Assembly (NCBI GenBank): GCA_023392225.1
Contig: JAEVZM010000547.1
Coordinates: forward strand, 1-12,135
Length of the DNA stretch: 12,135 bases
Source: Pseudomonadota bacterium
Lineage (GTDB): Bacteria > Pseudomonadota > Alphaproteobacteria > Rhizobiales > Kaistiaceae
Reading direction: 5' to 3'
Under the pieces are notes generated by a model, which saw only the letters and a program-made list of their open reading frames with translations, was not told where the DNA came from and ran no database searches. Shown piece after piece: positions 1 to 6,334 of this stretch (its first letter is position 1; the number at the start of each line of letters is the position of its first letter). The position numbers were made by a program, and so were the translations under genes.

Positions 1-27
1 GGTCCGTCGGGACCACGCGGCTTCTTT
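1..27. terminator. Partial terminator-like hairpin beside the decayed tRNA-Leu copy
   Basis: The window opens with a hairpin, GGTCC-GTCG-GGACC (1-14), followed by ACGCGGC and a T-rich stretch (15-27). The same ACGCGGC plus T-run forms the right arm of the complete terminator at 2959-2997. The left outer arm, expected as GCCGCGT, would lie just outside the window, so the structure cannot be confirmed. If present, it would be a bidirectional terminator for the decayed tRNA copy on the minus strand, with an inner stem different from that of the intact copy. Confidence 0.35.
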
Positions 28-177
28 GATGCGAAGGGTGCGGTCGAGGAAGACTCGAACTTCCACGGCTTGCATCACAGCGACCTCGACGCTGCGCGTC
101 GACCAGTTCCGCCACGACCGCTTAACCAAGCGCGGGAGGGCGAGGTGGCGAGTCGATACCGCCGACACCAGCACGCT
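15..177. repeat. Left copy of the duplicated tRNA-Leu locus
   Basis: This stretch aligns end to end with 2985-3144 in the same orientation. By eye I count about 14 substitutions and 3 inserted bases, so roughly 90% identity. The repeat covers one terminator arm, the whole tRNA, the TTAACCAAGCGCGGG leader and the promoter region. Such a long repeat is more than an integrase attachment core, which usually copies only the 3' part of a tRNA. It suggests an old tandem duplication or recombination between two tRNA loci. The two copies bracket the MBOAT/SGNH gene pair. Confidence 0.85.
36..121 (-). pseudogene. Decayed tRNA-Leu(GAG) copy
   Basis: Read on the minus strand, this is an 86-base relative of the intact tRNA-Leu at 3006-3090. 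The acceptor stem (GCGGTCG/CGACCGC) and the anticodon GAG are kept. The near-universal U33 has become C, an A in the D-loop has become C, the variable-arm stem no longer pairs (GATG-CAA-GCC instead of GGG-CAA-CCC), and the encoded CCA end reads CCC. One extra base separates the T-stem from the acceptor stem, although the T-stem itself pairs perfectly. The promoter is also weakened: the -10 counterpart reads CCACCT (143-148) and the -35 counterpart TGGTGT (165-170). Loss of U33 together with promoter decay makes a working tRNA unlikely. A recently silenced or rarely expressed tRNA remains possible. Confidence 0.75.
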
Positions 178-314
178 GCGGCAAACGTAGGTTATCCTGC
201 GACCGACATCGCAGTCTCGGTAGTAATACTCAGATTGCGGTTGATTTTGTGCCGGTGTATCGCTTGCGCGGGGAGCCTCTGGCGCGTTTCTGCGTGCATG
301 CTGCGGGATAAGCG

Positions 315-1730
315 TTGGTTTTCTCATCACCTCTGTTCCTGTTCGGCTTCCTTCCCGCGTTCCTCCTTCTTTACTGGGCCTCTCCATCGCGATGGGGCAA
401 CTGGGTCGCCCTGGCCGCGAGCCTTGCGTTCTATGCCTGGGGCGAGCCGCGCTTCGTCTTCTTCGCGATGGGTTCGGCGCTGCTCGATCTCGCAATCGTC
501 CGGGCGATGTCGAGCGAGCGGCGCGGGCAGCGGGCCCGGAAGGCGCTGCTCTTCCTCGGCATCGCCGCCAATCTCGGCCTCCTCGCCTTCTTCAAGTACG
601 CCAATTTCGGCTGGGACAACGCGCAGGCGGTGGCCCAGTCCGTGCTCGGCCTCGACCTGCCCGCGATCGCCGGAATCGTGCTGCCGATCGGCATCTCGTT
701 CATCGTCTTCGAGAAGATCACCTACGTCGTCGACGTCTATCGCGGCGTCGGGCATCCGGCCCGGTCGGTGCGCGACTACCTGCTCTACGTCTTCCTTTTT
801 CCCAAGCTCCTCGCCGGGCCGATCGTCAAGTATCACGACATCGAGCGGCAACTTCAGGATCGCGCCCGCCGCTTCGACGACCTCGCCGAGGGCTTGCGGC
901 GGTTCGCCATCGGCCTCGGCAAGAAGGTCCTGATCGCCGACCCTGTCGGGGAGATCGCCAACCAGGCTTTCGCGCATGAGCCGACGATCGGCTTCGGCAT
1001 CGCCTGGCTCGGCGCGCTCGCCTACGCGATGCAGATCTACTTTGACTTCTCCGGTTACTCGGACATGGCCATCGGCATCGCGCGCACGATGGGCTTCCGG
1101 CTGATGGAGAACTTCAATCGGCCCTATACGGCGGTGGGCTTCGGCGACTTCTGGCGGCGCTGGCACATCTCGCTGTCGACATGGATCCGCGAATATCTCT
1201 ACATCCCGCTCGGCGGCGATCGTGTCTCCCCGCTCCGGACCTATATCAACCTCTGGATCTGCTTCCTCCTATCCGGTCTCTGGCACGGTGCAGCGTGGAC
1301 CTTCGTGGCCTGGGGCGCCTATCACGGGCTGTTCCTGACGCTCGACCGCATGTTCATGAAGCGGGCGCTTCGCCGTCTGCCGCGCATCGTCGCGGTGGGC
1401 GTGACGTTCGTCCTGGTGACGATCGGATGGGTGATCTTCCGGGCCCCGGATATCGACAGCGCGTTCCGGTATCTTGCGGTGATGGCGGACTGGACGGCCG
1501 TGCGGACCGGTGCCTTCATCGTGACCCGCGACCAGATGCTGATCCTGGCCGTGGCGCTGGCGATCTGCTTCCTGCCCGTGTCCGTGCGTGTCTCGCGCGC
1601 GCTCGACACGCTTCGCGCCCTGCCGAAGTGGGAATCGGCGCGGCTCGTCATGGCCGCCGTGGTCCTCGCCCTCGCTCTCGCCAAGGCGGTGACGGTCAGC
1701 TTCCACCCGTTCCTCTATTTCCGGTTCTGA
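315..1730 (+). CDS. AlgI-type MBOAT O-acyltransferase
   Basis: This 471-residue multi-spanning inner-membrane protein belongs to the MBOAT family, AlgI/PatA branch. Such proteins pass an acyl group, usually acetyl, across the membrane for attachment to an exopolysaccharide or cell-wall polymer by a periplasmic partner. The start is TTG: it gives the MVFSSPLFLF opening typical of the family, and a weak GGGA lies 7 bases upstream. Family motifs are present: DFSGYSDMA (244-252), FWRRWHISLSTWIREYLYIPLGG (279-301, with His284) and SGLWHGAAWTF (320-330), whose His324 matches the conserved catalytic histidine. Length agrees with AlgI (about 470-520 residues). One base separates it from the SGNH-like gene at 1732, so the two are probably translated together. 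No polymer synthesis genes are in the window, so the substrate is unknown and I give no gene symbol. Confidence 0.93.
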   Translation: MVFSSPLFLFGFLPAFLLLYWASPSRWGNWVALAASLAFYAWGEPRFVFFAMGSALLDLAIVRAMSSERRGQRARKALLFLGIAANLGLLAFFKYANFGWDNAQAVAQSVLGLDLPAIAGIVLPIGISFIVFEKITYVVDVYRGVGHPARSVRDYLLYVFLFPKLLAGPIVKYHDIERQLQDRARRFDDLAEGLRRFAIGLGKKVLIADPVGEIANQAFAHEPTIGFGIAWLGALAYAMQIYFDFSGYSDMAIGIARTMGFRLMENFNRPYTAVGFGDFWRRWHISLSTWIREYLYIPLGGDRVSPLRTYINLWICFLLSGLWHGAAWTFVAWGAYHGLFLTLDRMFMKRALRRLPRIVAVGVTFVLVTIGWVIFRAPDIDSAFRYLAVMADWTAVRTGAFIVTRDQMLILAVALAICFLPVSVRVSRALDTLRALPKWESARLVMAAVVLALALAKAVTVSFHPFLYFRF

Positions 1731-1731
1731 G

Positions 1732-2910
1732 ATGGACGCAAGACCGAGACGGGACTGGCTGAGGAACGCGATGGTCGCCGCGATGCTGGCGATGCTCGCG
1801 GCGCCGCTGCCGCTCGGCCTTCTCGCAGCCTACGGCCCGGAGAGAATCCGCGCCGTGCTCGTGACCAAGCCCCTCAACGGTGAGCGGGCGGTGACGGTTC
1901 CGCCGTTCGACATCGAGGATCCAGCCCCGTTCCGGACGGCCGCGGAGGAGGCGTTCGCTCGGACCCTGTTTCCCCGCGGCCCCGTCGTCAGGGCGACCAA
2001 CCAAGTCTACTACGACGTCTTCGCCAGCTCGCACGCCTACAGTGACGGGATCGTGATCGGATCCGGGGAGACGCTCTTCGAGCGGGCCTACATCCTGGCC
2101 TACTGCGCGCCGGGTCTCGGCAACGACGAACAGCGGCTCGCGCATCTCGTCGACAGGCTCACCGTGCTCGACCGCGCGATGAAGCGGCTCGGCCGTCCAT
2201 TCGTCTTCGTGCTCACGCCAAACAAGGCGACGACCCTGCCCAAGGCGATGCCGCCCGGCAGTTGCGGGCGGCAGGAGGCGCCAGGGCGGGTCGTCCGCGT
2301 CCTCGAGCGTGAGCTGCGCGCGGCCGGGGTCAGCTTCGTCAACGGCGTCGCGCTGACGAGAGGCTATGGAAAGCGGGACCCGGTGCCACCTTTCCCGAGA
2401 GGCGGAACACACTGGAGCCTGGCCGTCGGCGACCGGGTCGCCCGCCAGGTGGTCATGCAGTTATCCGACGCCTCGGGCATCGACCTCGGGAAGGTCCGAT
2501 TCGAGCATTGGCGATGGGACCTGCCGCCGTTCGGCAGCGACGCGGATCTCGCAAACCTCATGAACCTCGCGGACCCGCCGCTCGATTACCCGACGGGGCG
2601 GGGGGAGATCGATTGCCGGCCCAGCGAAGCGGCCCGCGCGATGGACCTGCACGTGGTCGGCGGCAGCTTCGCGGTTGGGATCGAGTCGCCGTTGAACCAG
2701 TGCGCGTTCTTTGGCGCGAGCGACTACTACAACTACTATCGCAACCCGAAAGGGCCGGAGGGATGGCGGGAAGCGCTCCGGCGTCCGTCGGCGCTCATCG
2801 TCGAGCTGAACGAGTACTATCTCGCGTCGAGCGCGCCATCCGGTTGGCTGGACAGATTCTTCGACGACATCCTGCCGGCCGTGGCGGATGCGCCGGAGAG
2901 CGGCGGCTGA
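1732..2910 (+). CDS. AlgJ/AlgX-like SGNH acyltransferase partner
   Basis: This 392-residue protein has one N-terminal hydrophobic segment (about residues 12-34), probably a membrane anchor or uncleaved signal, and then a periplasmic domain of the AlgX/AlgJ SGNH-hydrolase-like type. Visible motifs are TPNKATTLPKAMP (162-174), GGTHWS (224-229), VVGGSFAVG (308-316) and VELNEYY (357-363). By family analogy His227 and Ser312 are candidate catalytic residues. The D-x-H aspartate of AlgJ/AlgX is replaced by Gly225, and the GDSF block reads GGSF. These variants may mark a separate AlgX-related subfamily rather than an inactive enzyme. The gene follows the MBOAT gene with a TGA-G-ATG junction and no clear ribosome-binding site, which suggests translational coupling. 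The likely role is to take the acyl group from the MBOAT protein and place it on a polymer or small molecule. The substrate cannot be read from the sequence. Confidence 0.85.
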   Translation: MDARPRRDWLRNAMVAAMLAMLAAPLPLGLLAAYGPERIRAVLVTKPLNGERAVTVPPFDIEDPAPFRTAAEEAFARTLFPRGPVVRATNQVYYDVFASSHAYSDGIVIGSGETLFERAYILAYCAPGLGNDEQRLAHLVDRLTVLDRAMKRLGRPFVFVLTPNKATTLPKAMPPGSCGRQEAPGRVVRVLERELRAAGVSFVNGVALTRGYGKRDPVPPFPRGGTHWSLAVGDRVARQVVMQLSDASGIDLGKVRFEHWRWDLPPFGSDADLANLMNLADPPLDYPTGRGEIDCRPSEAARAMDLHVVGGSFAVGIESPLNQCAFFGASDYYNYYRNPKGPEGWREALRRPSALIVELNEYYLASSAPSGWLDRFFDDILPAVADAPESGG

Positions 2911-2958
2911 CGGGCAGATCCTGACGGGCAGCTCGGTCCACGGCCTCGAAACGACAGC

Positions 2959-2997
2959 AAAAAGCCGCGCAACTCGTGAGAGTTACGCGGCTTTTTT
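2959..2997. terminator. Bidirectional Rho-independent terminator
   Basis: A stem of GCCGCG (2964-2969) with CGCGGC (2986-2991), one C/A mismatch, then AACTC (2971-2975) with GAGTT (2980-2984), closes a GTGA loop. It is flanked by five A on the left and six T on the right, so it can end transcription in both directions. On the plus strand it lies about 50 bases after the SGNH-like gene. On the minus strand it lies just after the tRNA-Leu. Confidence 0.9.
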
Positions 2998-3005
2998 GAT
3001 GCGAA

Positions 3006-3090
3006 TGGTGCGGTCGAGAAGACTCGAACTTCCACGGGTTGCCCCACAGCGACCTCAACGCTGCGCGTCTACCAGTTCCGCCACGACCGC
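3006..3090 (-). tRNA. tRNA-Leu(GAG)
   Basis: The minus strand folds as an 85-base class II tRNA. The acceptor stem is GCGGTCG/CGACCGC, with discriminator A and an encoded CCA. The anticodon stem is CAGCG/CGCTG around the loop TTGAGGT, giving anticodon GAG (reads CUC and CUU). A long variable arm has the stem GGG-CAA-CCC. The T-arm is GGAAG/CTTCT around TTCGAGT. The long variable arm and the leucine-type TGGCGGAA-CTGGTAGAC D-region fit tRNA-Leu. The terminator at 2959-2997 follows directly. Confidence 0.97.
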
Positions 3091-3109
3091 TTAACCAAGC
3101 GCGGGGGCG

Positions 3110-3137
3110 ATGTAGCAAATCGATCCCGCCGACACAA
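3110..3137 (-). promoter_or_regulatory. Probable promoter of tRNA-Leu
   Basis: On the minus strand, TTGTGT (3137-3132) and CTACAT (3115-3110) are separated by 16 bases and lie about 20 bases before the first tRNA base. Both hexamers are damaged in the left repeat copy, where they read TGGTGT and CCACCT. That difference fits loss of selection there and supports this as the real promoter. Confidence 0.5.
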
Positions 3138-3144
3138 GCGCGCT

Positions 3145-3399
3145 CGATGCGATTGCCGGCGTTCTTCGCACATTCCCTTCCGGCCGGTGTCGCCACGGGG
3201 AACGACCGGGGCGGGGAACACGCTTGCGTGAGCCGGCGGGCGCGCGTCGGGCGCGCGCTTTCCCGTTGCCGCGCATGGCGCTAGGTTCTGCGGCCCCGGG
3301 GGGAGGGCGCACGATCGCGCCGGTCCCTCCTGCCAGCCCCCGTCGCGCCCGCCTGTCATTGCGGGACGCCATCCTTCACGCCAGACCGGCCGCACGGAC
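3145..3399. other. Intergenic region between tRNA-Leu and the drrA-like gene
   Basis: I see no coding region here that I can support. A hairpin-forming segment lies at 3302-3330 (GGAGGG and CCCTCC arms, with an inner GGCGC-ACGATC-GCGCC). It may be part of the drrA-like leader. No convincing sigma-70 promoter stands out, though transcription of the ABC genes must begin in or near this stretch unless it starts further upstream. Confidence 0.5.
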
Positions 3400-4377
3400 A
3401 TGAACGACACCGCCGCCCCCGCCATCGAGACCACGGGCCTCGTCAAGACCTTCGGCGCCAAGCGCGCGGTCGACGGCATCGACCTCGTCGTCCGCCGCGG
3501 CTCGATCTACGGCGTGCTCGGCCCGAACGGCGCCGGCAAGACCACCACCGTGCGCGTGCTGTCGACGCTGCTGAAGCCCGACGGCGGCAGCGCCCGGGTG
3601 CTCGGGCTCGACGTGGTGGCCGACGCCGATGCCGTCCGGCGCCGAATCAGCCTCACCGGGCAGTTCGCCTCGGCCGACGAGGACCTCACCGGCACCGAGA
3701 ACCTCGTCCTCCTCGGGCGCCTGCTCGGCTATCGACGGCGTGTCGCGATCGAGCGCGCCGGCGAGCTGCTCGGTGCCTTCGGGCTGGCCGAGGCGGCGCA
3801 GAAGCAGGTCAAGACCTATTCCGGCGGCATGCGGCGCCGCCTCGACATCGCGGCGAGCCTGGTGGTGACGCCCGAGCTCCTCTTCCTCGACGAGCCGACC
3901 ACCGGGCTCGACCCGCGGAGCCGCAACCAGGTGTGGGACATCATCCGCCTGCTCGTGCGGAACGGCACGACGGTGCTCCTCACCACCCAGTATCTCGAGG
4001 AGGCGGACCAGCTCGCCGACCGCATCGCGGTGATCGACCATGGCCGGGTGATCGCCGAGGGGGCGAGCGCCGAGCTCAAGGCCTCGGTCGGCACCGGCGT
4101 GCTCCACGTCCGCCTCGCCGAGCCCGGCGACCGGGAGCGGGCCATCGCCGTGCTCGCCGCGCGCTATGGCGAGGGCATCCAGGCCGACAACGACCCGCGG
4201 GCGCTGACGGTGCAGCTCGCCGATCCCGAGCGCGCCGCCGCCGGCCTCGCCGACCTCGCCGCGGCGGGCCTCGCGGTAACCGAGTTCTCGCTCGGCCAGC
4301 CGAGCCTCGACGAGGTGTTCTTCGCCCTCACCGGCCATCCGGCGGAGGAAAACAGCAGCAACGGAGCAACGGCATGA
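3400..4377 (+). CDS. DrrA-type ABC exporter ATP-binding protein
   Basis: This 325-residue cytoplasmic ATPase powers an ABC-2 type exporter. In order it shows Walker A GPNGAGKT (41-48), a Q-loop glutamine (Q88), the signature YSGGMRRRLD (140-149), Walker B LLFLDEP (160-166), a D-loop at GLD (169-171), and the TTQYLEEADQLADRIAVI region (195-212). The usual H-loop histidine is Q197, which is normal in the daunorubicin-resistance DrrA family. The C-terminal part (from about 230) matches the extra domain common in this family and ends with the usual LGQPSLDEVFFALTG. The start at 3400 gives a full-length N-terminus but has only a weak upstream ribosome-binding site. The gene overlaps the permease gene by ATGA. 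Exported substrates in this family include antibiotics and lipids; this protein's substrate is unknown. Confidence 0.93.
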   Translation: MNDTAAPAIETTGLVKTFGAKRAVDGIDLVVRRGSIYGVLGPNGAGKTTTVRVLSTLLKPDGGSARVLGLDVVADADAVRRRISLTGQFASADEDLTGTENLVLLGRLLGYRRRVAIERAGELLGAFGLAEAAQKQVKTYSGGMRRRLDIAASLVVTPELLFLDEPTTGLDPRSRNQVWDIIRLLVRNGTTVLLTTQYLEEADQLADRIAVIDHGRVIAEGASAELKASVGTGVLHVRLAEPGDRERAIAVLAARYGEGIQADNDPRALTVQLADPERAAAGLADLAAAGLAVTEFSLGQPSLDEVFFALTGHPAEENSSNGATA

Positions 4378-5207
4378 GCGACGCCGGCGACAGCCTGATC
4401 GTGGGCGAGGATCTCGCCCGGGTGCTCGCCCCGGACCGGCGGCCGCAGCCGCCTGGCGCGCTCGCCAACGTGCTGACCTTCGGCTGGCGCGCGCTGCTCA
4501 AGGTCAAGCACATGCCGGAGCAGCTGTTCGACGTGATCGTCACGCCGATCATGTTCACGGTAATGTTCACCTACCTCTTCGGCGGTGCGCTCGCCGGCTC
4601 GCCCGACGCCTACATCCAGTTCCTGCTGCCGGGCATCCTCGTCCAGACCGTGACCTTCACCACGATCTACACCGGCTTCACGCTCAACTCCGACATCTCC
4701 AAGGGCATCTTCGACCGCTTCCGCTCGATCCCGATCTGGCGGCCGTCGCCGATCGTCGGCGCCATGGCCGGCGACACGGTGCGCTACACGATCTCCTCGC
4801 TGATCGTGATCGTCATCGGCTTCATCCTCGGCTTCCGGCCGGAAGCGGGGGTCGTCGGCGTCGTCGCCTCGCTGCTCCTTCTCAACGTCTTCGGCTTCGG
4901 CATGAGCTGGATCTTCGTCGTGCTGGCGATGATCGTGCGCACCCCCTCCGTGGTGATGACGATGAGCTGGCTGGTGCTGATGCCGCTCACCTTCGCCTCC
5001 AACATCTTCGTCGACCCCGCGACGATGCCCTGGTGGCTGCAGGAGTTCATCCACGTCAACCCGGTGGCGATCCTCGTCACCGCCGTCCGCGACCTGATGG
5101 CCGGCACCGCGAGCCTCTCGACCATCGGCCTGTCGCTGGTCGGCCCGGCGGTGGTGACGGCGATCTGCGCCCCGGTGGCGATGGCGCTCTACGCACGGCG
5201 GCGGTAG
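4374..5207 (+). CDS. DrrB-type ABC-2 exporter permease
   Basis: This 277-residue integral membrane protein is the permease partner of the ATPase encoded just upstream. After a cytoplasmic N-terminus of about 40 residues it has roughly six hydrophobic segments and the ABC-2 family loop GIFDRFRSIPIWRPSPIVGA, typical of DrrB-like permeases. The open frame extends far upstream, but the ATG at 4374 is the right start: it overlaps the ATPase stop as ATGA, has GGAG at 4362-4365, and starts the recognisable protein. With its ATPase it probably forms a 2+2 exporter. The hairpin-forming repeat at 5223-5278 may end the operon. Confidence 0.92.
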   Translation: MSDAGDSLIVGEDLARVLAPDRRPQPPGALANVLTFGWRALLKVKHMPEQLFDVIVTPIMFTVMFTYLFGGALAGSPDAYIQFLLPGILVQTVTFTTIYTGFTLNSDISKGIFDRFRSIPIWRPSPIVGAMAGDTVRYTISSLIVIVIGFILGFRPEAGVVGVVASLLLLNVFGFGMSWIFVVLAMIVRTPSVVMTMSWLVLMPLTFASNIFVDPATMPWWLQEFIHVNPVAILVTAVRDLMAGTASLSTIGLSLVGPAVVTAICAPVAMALYARRR

Positions 5208-5222
5208 GGGGGCGGGAACCAA

Positions 5223-5278
5223 GGGGGCCTCCGTAGGTCTGTGGGTGGTGCCGCGCTGCAAGACCTCTGGGGGCCTCC
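5223..5278. repeat. Paired direct and inverted repeats after the drrB-like gene
   Basis: GGGGGCCTCC occurs twice (5223-5232 and 5269-5278). Between the copies, AGGTCT and AGACCT form a perfect 6-base inverted repeat, and the outer CCTCC/GGGGG bases extend the stem with one mismatch and wobble pairs. The loop is about 20 bases. There is no T-run, so this is not a standard Rho-independent terminator. It may still end or protect the drrAB-like transcript. It sits exactly where the sequence changes from GC-rich to AT-rich. Confidence 0.5.
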
Positions 5279-5281
5279 CTA

Positions 5282-5311
5282 TTGCCTAACGCCGTTTGCT
5301 AATCCTACACT
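5282..5311 (+). promoter_or_regulatory. Candidate promoter of the AbiC-like gene
   Basis: TTGCCT (5282-5287) and TACACT (5306-5311) are separated by 18 bases, each matching four of six sigma-70 consensus positions. They lie about 40 bases before the ATG at 5353, which has GAGGG at 5342-5346. This is a pattern match only. Confidence 0.35.
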
Positions 5312-5352
5312 CGTCAATGAGCGGTTGCATTGCTTGCCACTGAGGGCTTCCC

Positions 5353-6174
5353 ATGAGTAAAAATGGAAACTTAGGATGGCGTTTTATTGCTTCATTGAGT
5401 GCCGTATTCATAGTTAGTGTGACATCCATCATTGTTATGGCTATAGTGGGTTACAATTACACTGATGAATATAAATCACTTGGGCCGTTCGGTGATTTTT
5501 TTGGAGGTGTACTAAATCCAATATTATCATTTCTGGCTTTTATAGGAGTGTTATTTACTGTTGCTCTCCCAAAGGTCGAATTGAATTTGACTAGAACGGA
5601 ATTAGAAAGATCAGCGAATGCTCTTGAGAATCAAAATAGATCAACAGATAAGCAGAATTTTGAGGCGTCTTTCTTCAGAATGCTTACGCTACACAATAGT
5701 ATTGTGAATTCAATCGATCTAACAAATAGCACAAACGGAAATAGAATAGAGGGACGTGATTGTTTTCGGACGTTCTATACGAGATTAACAAAGCTATATA
5801 GGGAGAATACAAAGAAGGGCGGCGGTAAATATTCAGATGAGAGAATATTAAGTCTATCATACAAAGTATTCTGGAAAGATGTGCAGCTAGATCTCGGTCA
5901 TTACTATAGATATTTGTTTAATATTATAAAATTTATCGATGAGAGCGAGTATAGAGATGGATACTATATAAAATTATTGCGAGCTCAGCTGTCTGATCAG
6001 GAATTGCTGTTACTATTTTATAACTGCTTATCGGATGTTGGAAACAAATTTAGAGAATATGCGGAGAAATTTGCTCTATTCGATAATTTGCCTGCTGTGC
6101 GACTATTGAATAAGGGGCACCGGGATCGAATGGCGCCGTCCGCTTTTGGTCAGCGGGCGCCAGAATCGACCTAG
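5353..6174 (+). CDS. Putative AbiC-like phage abortive infection protein
   Basis: This 273-residue protein has two N-terminal hydrophobic segments (about 10-34 and 52-71, the second containing FGDFFGGVLNPILSF), then a charged, partly coiled-coil stretch and a soluble domain. Motifs recalled from the putative phage abortive infection (AbiC) family are NFEASFFRMLTLHNSIV, LGHYYRYLFNIIKFIDE and LLRAQLSDQELLLLFYNCLS. Members are membrane-anchored and thought to block phage growth; the mechanism is poorly known. Base use is sharply AT-rich, with AUA and AGA codons, unlike every neighbour, which indicates recent transfer. GAGGG precedes the ATG by 6 bases. The last 20 or so residues (after LLNK) are encoded by GC-rich palindromic DNA, so the true C-terminus may have been replaced or cut short. 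Alternatively, GHRDRMAPSAFG may be native. Family assignment rests on recognition, not on a search. Confidence 0.7.
   Translation: MSKNGNLGWRFIASLSAVFIVSVTSIIVMAIVGYNYTDEYKSLGPFGDFFGGVLNPILSFLAFIGVLFTVALPKVELNLTRTELERSANALENQNRSTDKQNFEASFFRMLTLHNSIVNSIDLTNSTNGNRIEGRDCFRTFYTRLTKLYRENTKKGGGKYSDERILSLSYKVFWKDVQLDLGHYYRYLFNIIKFIDESEYRDGYYIKLLRAQLSDQELLLLFYNCLSDVGNKFREYAEKFALFDNLPAVRLLNKGHRDRMAPSAFGQRAPEST
6122..6171. repeat. GC-rich 50-base imperfect palindrome at the AbiC-like 3' end
   Basis: The arms GGGATCGAATGGCGCC (6122-6137) and GGCGCCAGAATCGACC (6156-6171) are imperfect inverted repeats. An inner CCGCT (6140-6144) / AGCGG (6152-6156) pair surrounds the loop TTTGGTC. The repeat sits inside the end of the AT-rich reading frame but is GC-rich itself. 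It could be a remnant of an insertion sequence end (IS21-type ends carry similar GGCGCC-bearing repeats, from memory), a recombination scar or a transcript-ending hairpin. It lacks a T-run. Confidence 0.6.
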
Positions 6175-6334
6175 GGGAAGTTGGCTTGCGGGCCTTAGGT
6201 AAAATACTCCAGTCAGGGAAAATGCGGGTTCGCTCCGTACGCGGTGGGTATTCTTCCTGGAAGCGAAGACTTGCTTCGTTGCCATCGTAGTCGTGGCGAT
6301 ATGCGTCGCCCAGCTTGCACCTCGAGTTCGGCGA
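6175..6334. other. Intergenic region between the convergent AbiC-like gene and cyoD
   Basis: No gene I can support lies here. Short inverted repeats occur at GAAGC-GAAGACTT-GCTTC (6260-6277) and GGCGA-TATGCG-TCGCC (6295-6310). Either could help end the cyo transcript arriving on the minus strand, but neither has a T-run. Confidence 0.4.

Larger units (their letters stand above)
2985..3144. repeat. Right copy of the duplicated tRNA-Leu locus
   Basis: This is the direct-repeat partner of 15-177. It holds the right arm of the terminator, the intact tRNA-Leu, its leader and its probable promoter. The alignment fades beyond 3144. Because this copy keeps all functional tRNA features, it is probably the maintained locus and the left one the decayed product. 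Confidence 0.85.

Noticed and set aside
70..933. Open frames through the left tRNA copy and the start of the MBOAT gene
   Set aside because: They run across a tRNA-like region and encode serine/arginine-rich low-complexity sequence; the MBOAT frame fits a known family.
3988..3990. H-loop histidine replaced by glutamine in the DrrA-like ATPase (Q197)
   Set aside because: The TTQYLEEAD form is usual for DrrA-type ATPases, so it does not indicate a dead enzyme.
3933..4373. N-terminal extension of the drrB-like gene
   Set aside because: It overlaps the ATPase gene in another frame and is a low-complexity Arg/Gly/Pro sequence; the ATG at 4374 is the supported start.
6103..6285. A 60-codon minus-strand frame opposite the AbiC-like 3' end
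   Set aside because: It crosses the palindrome, has no recognisable motif or clear ribosome-binding site, and is short enough to arise by chance.
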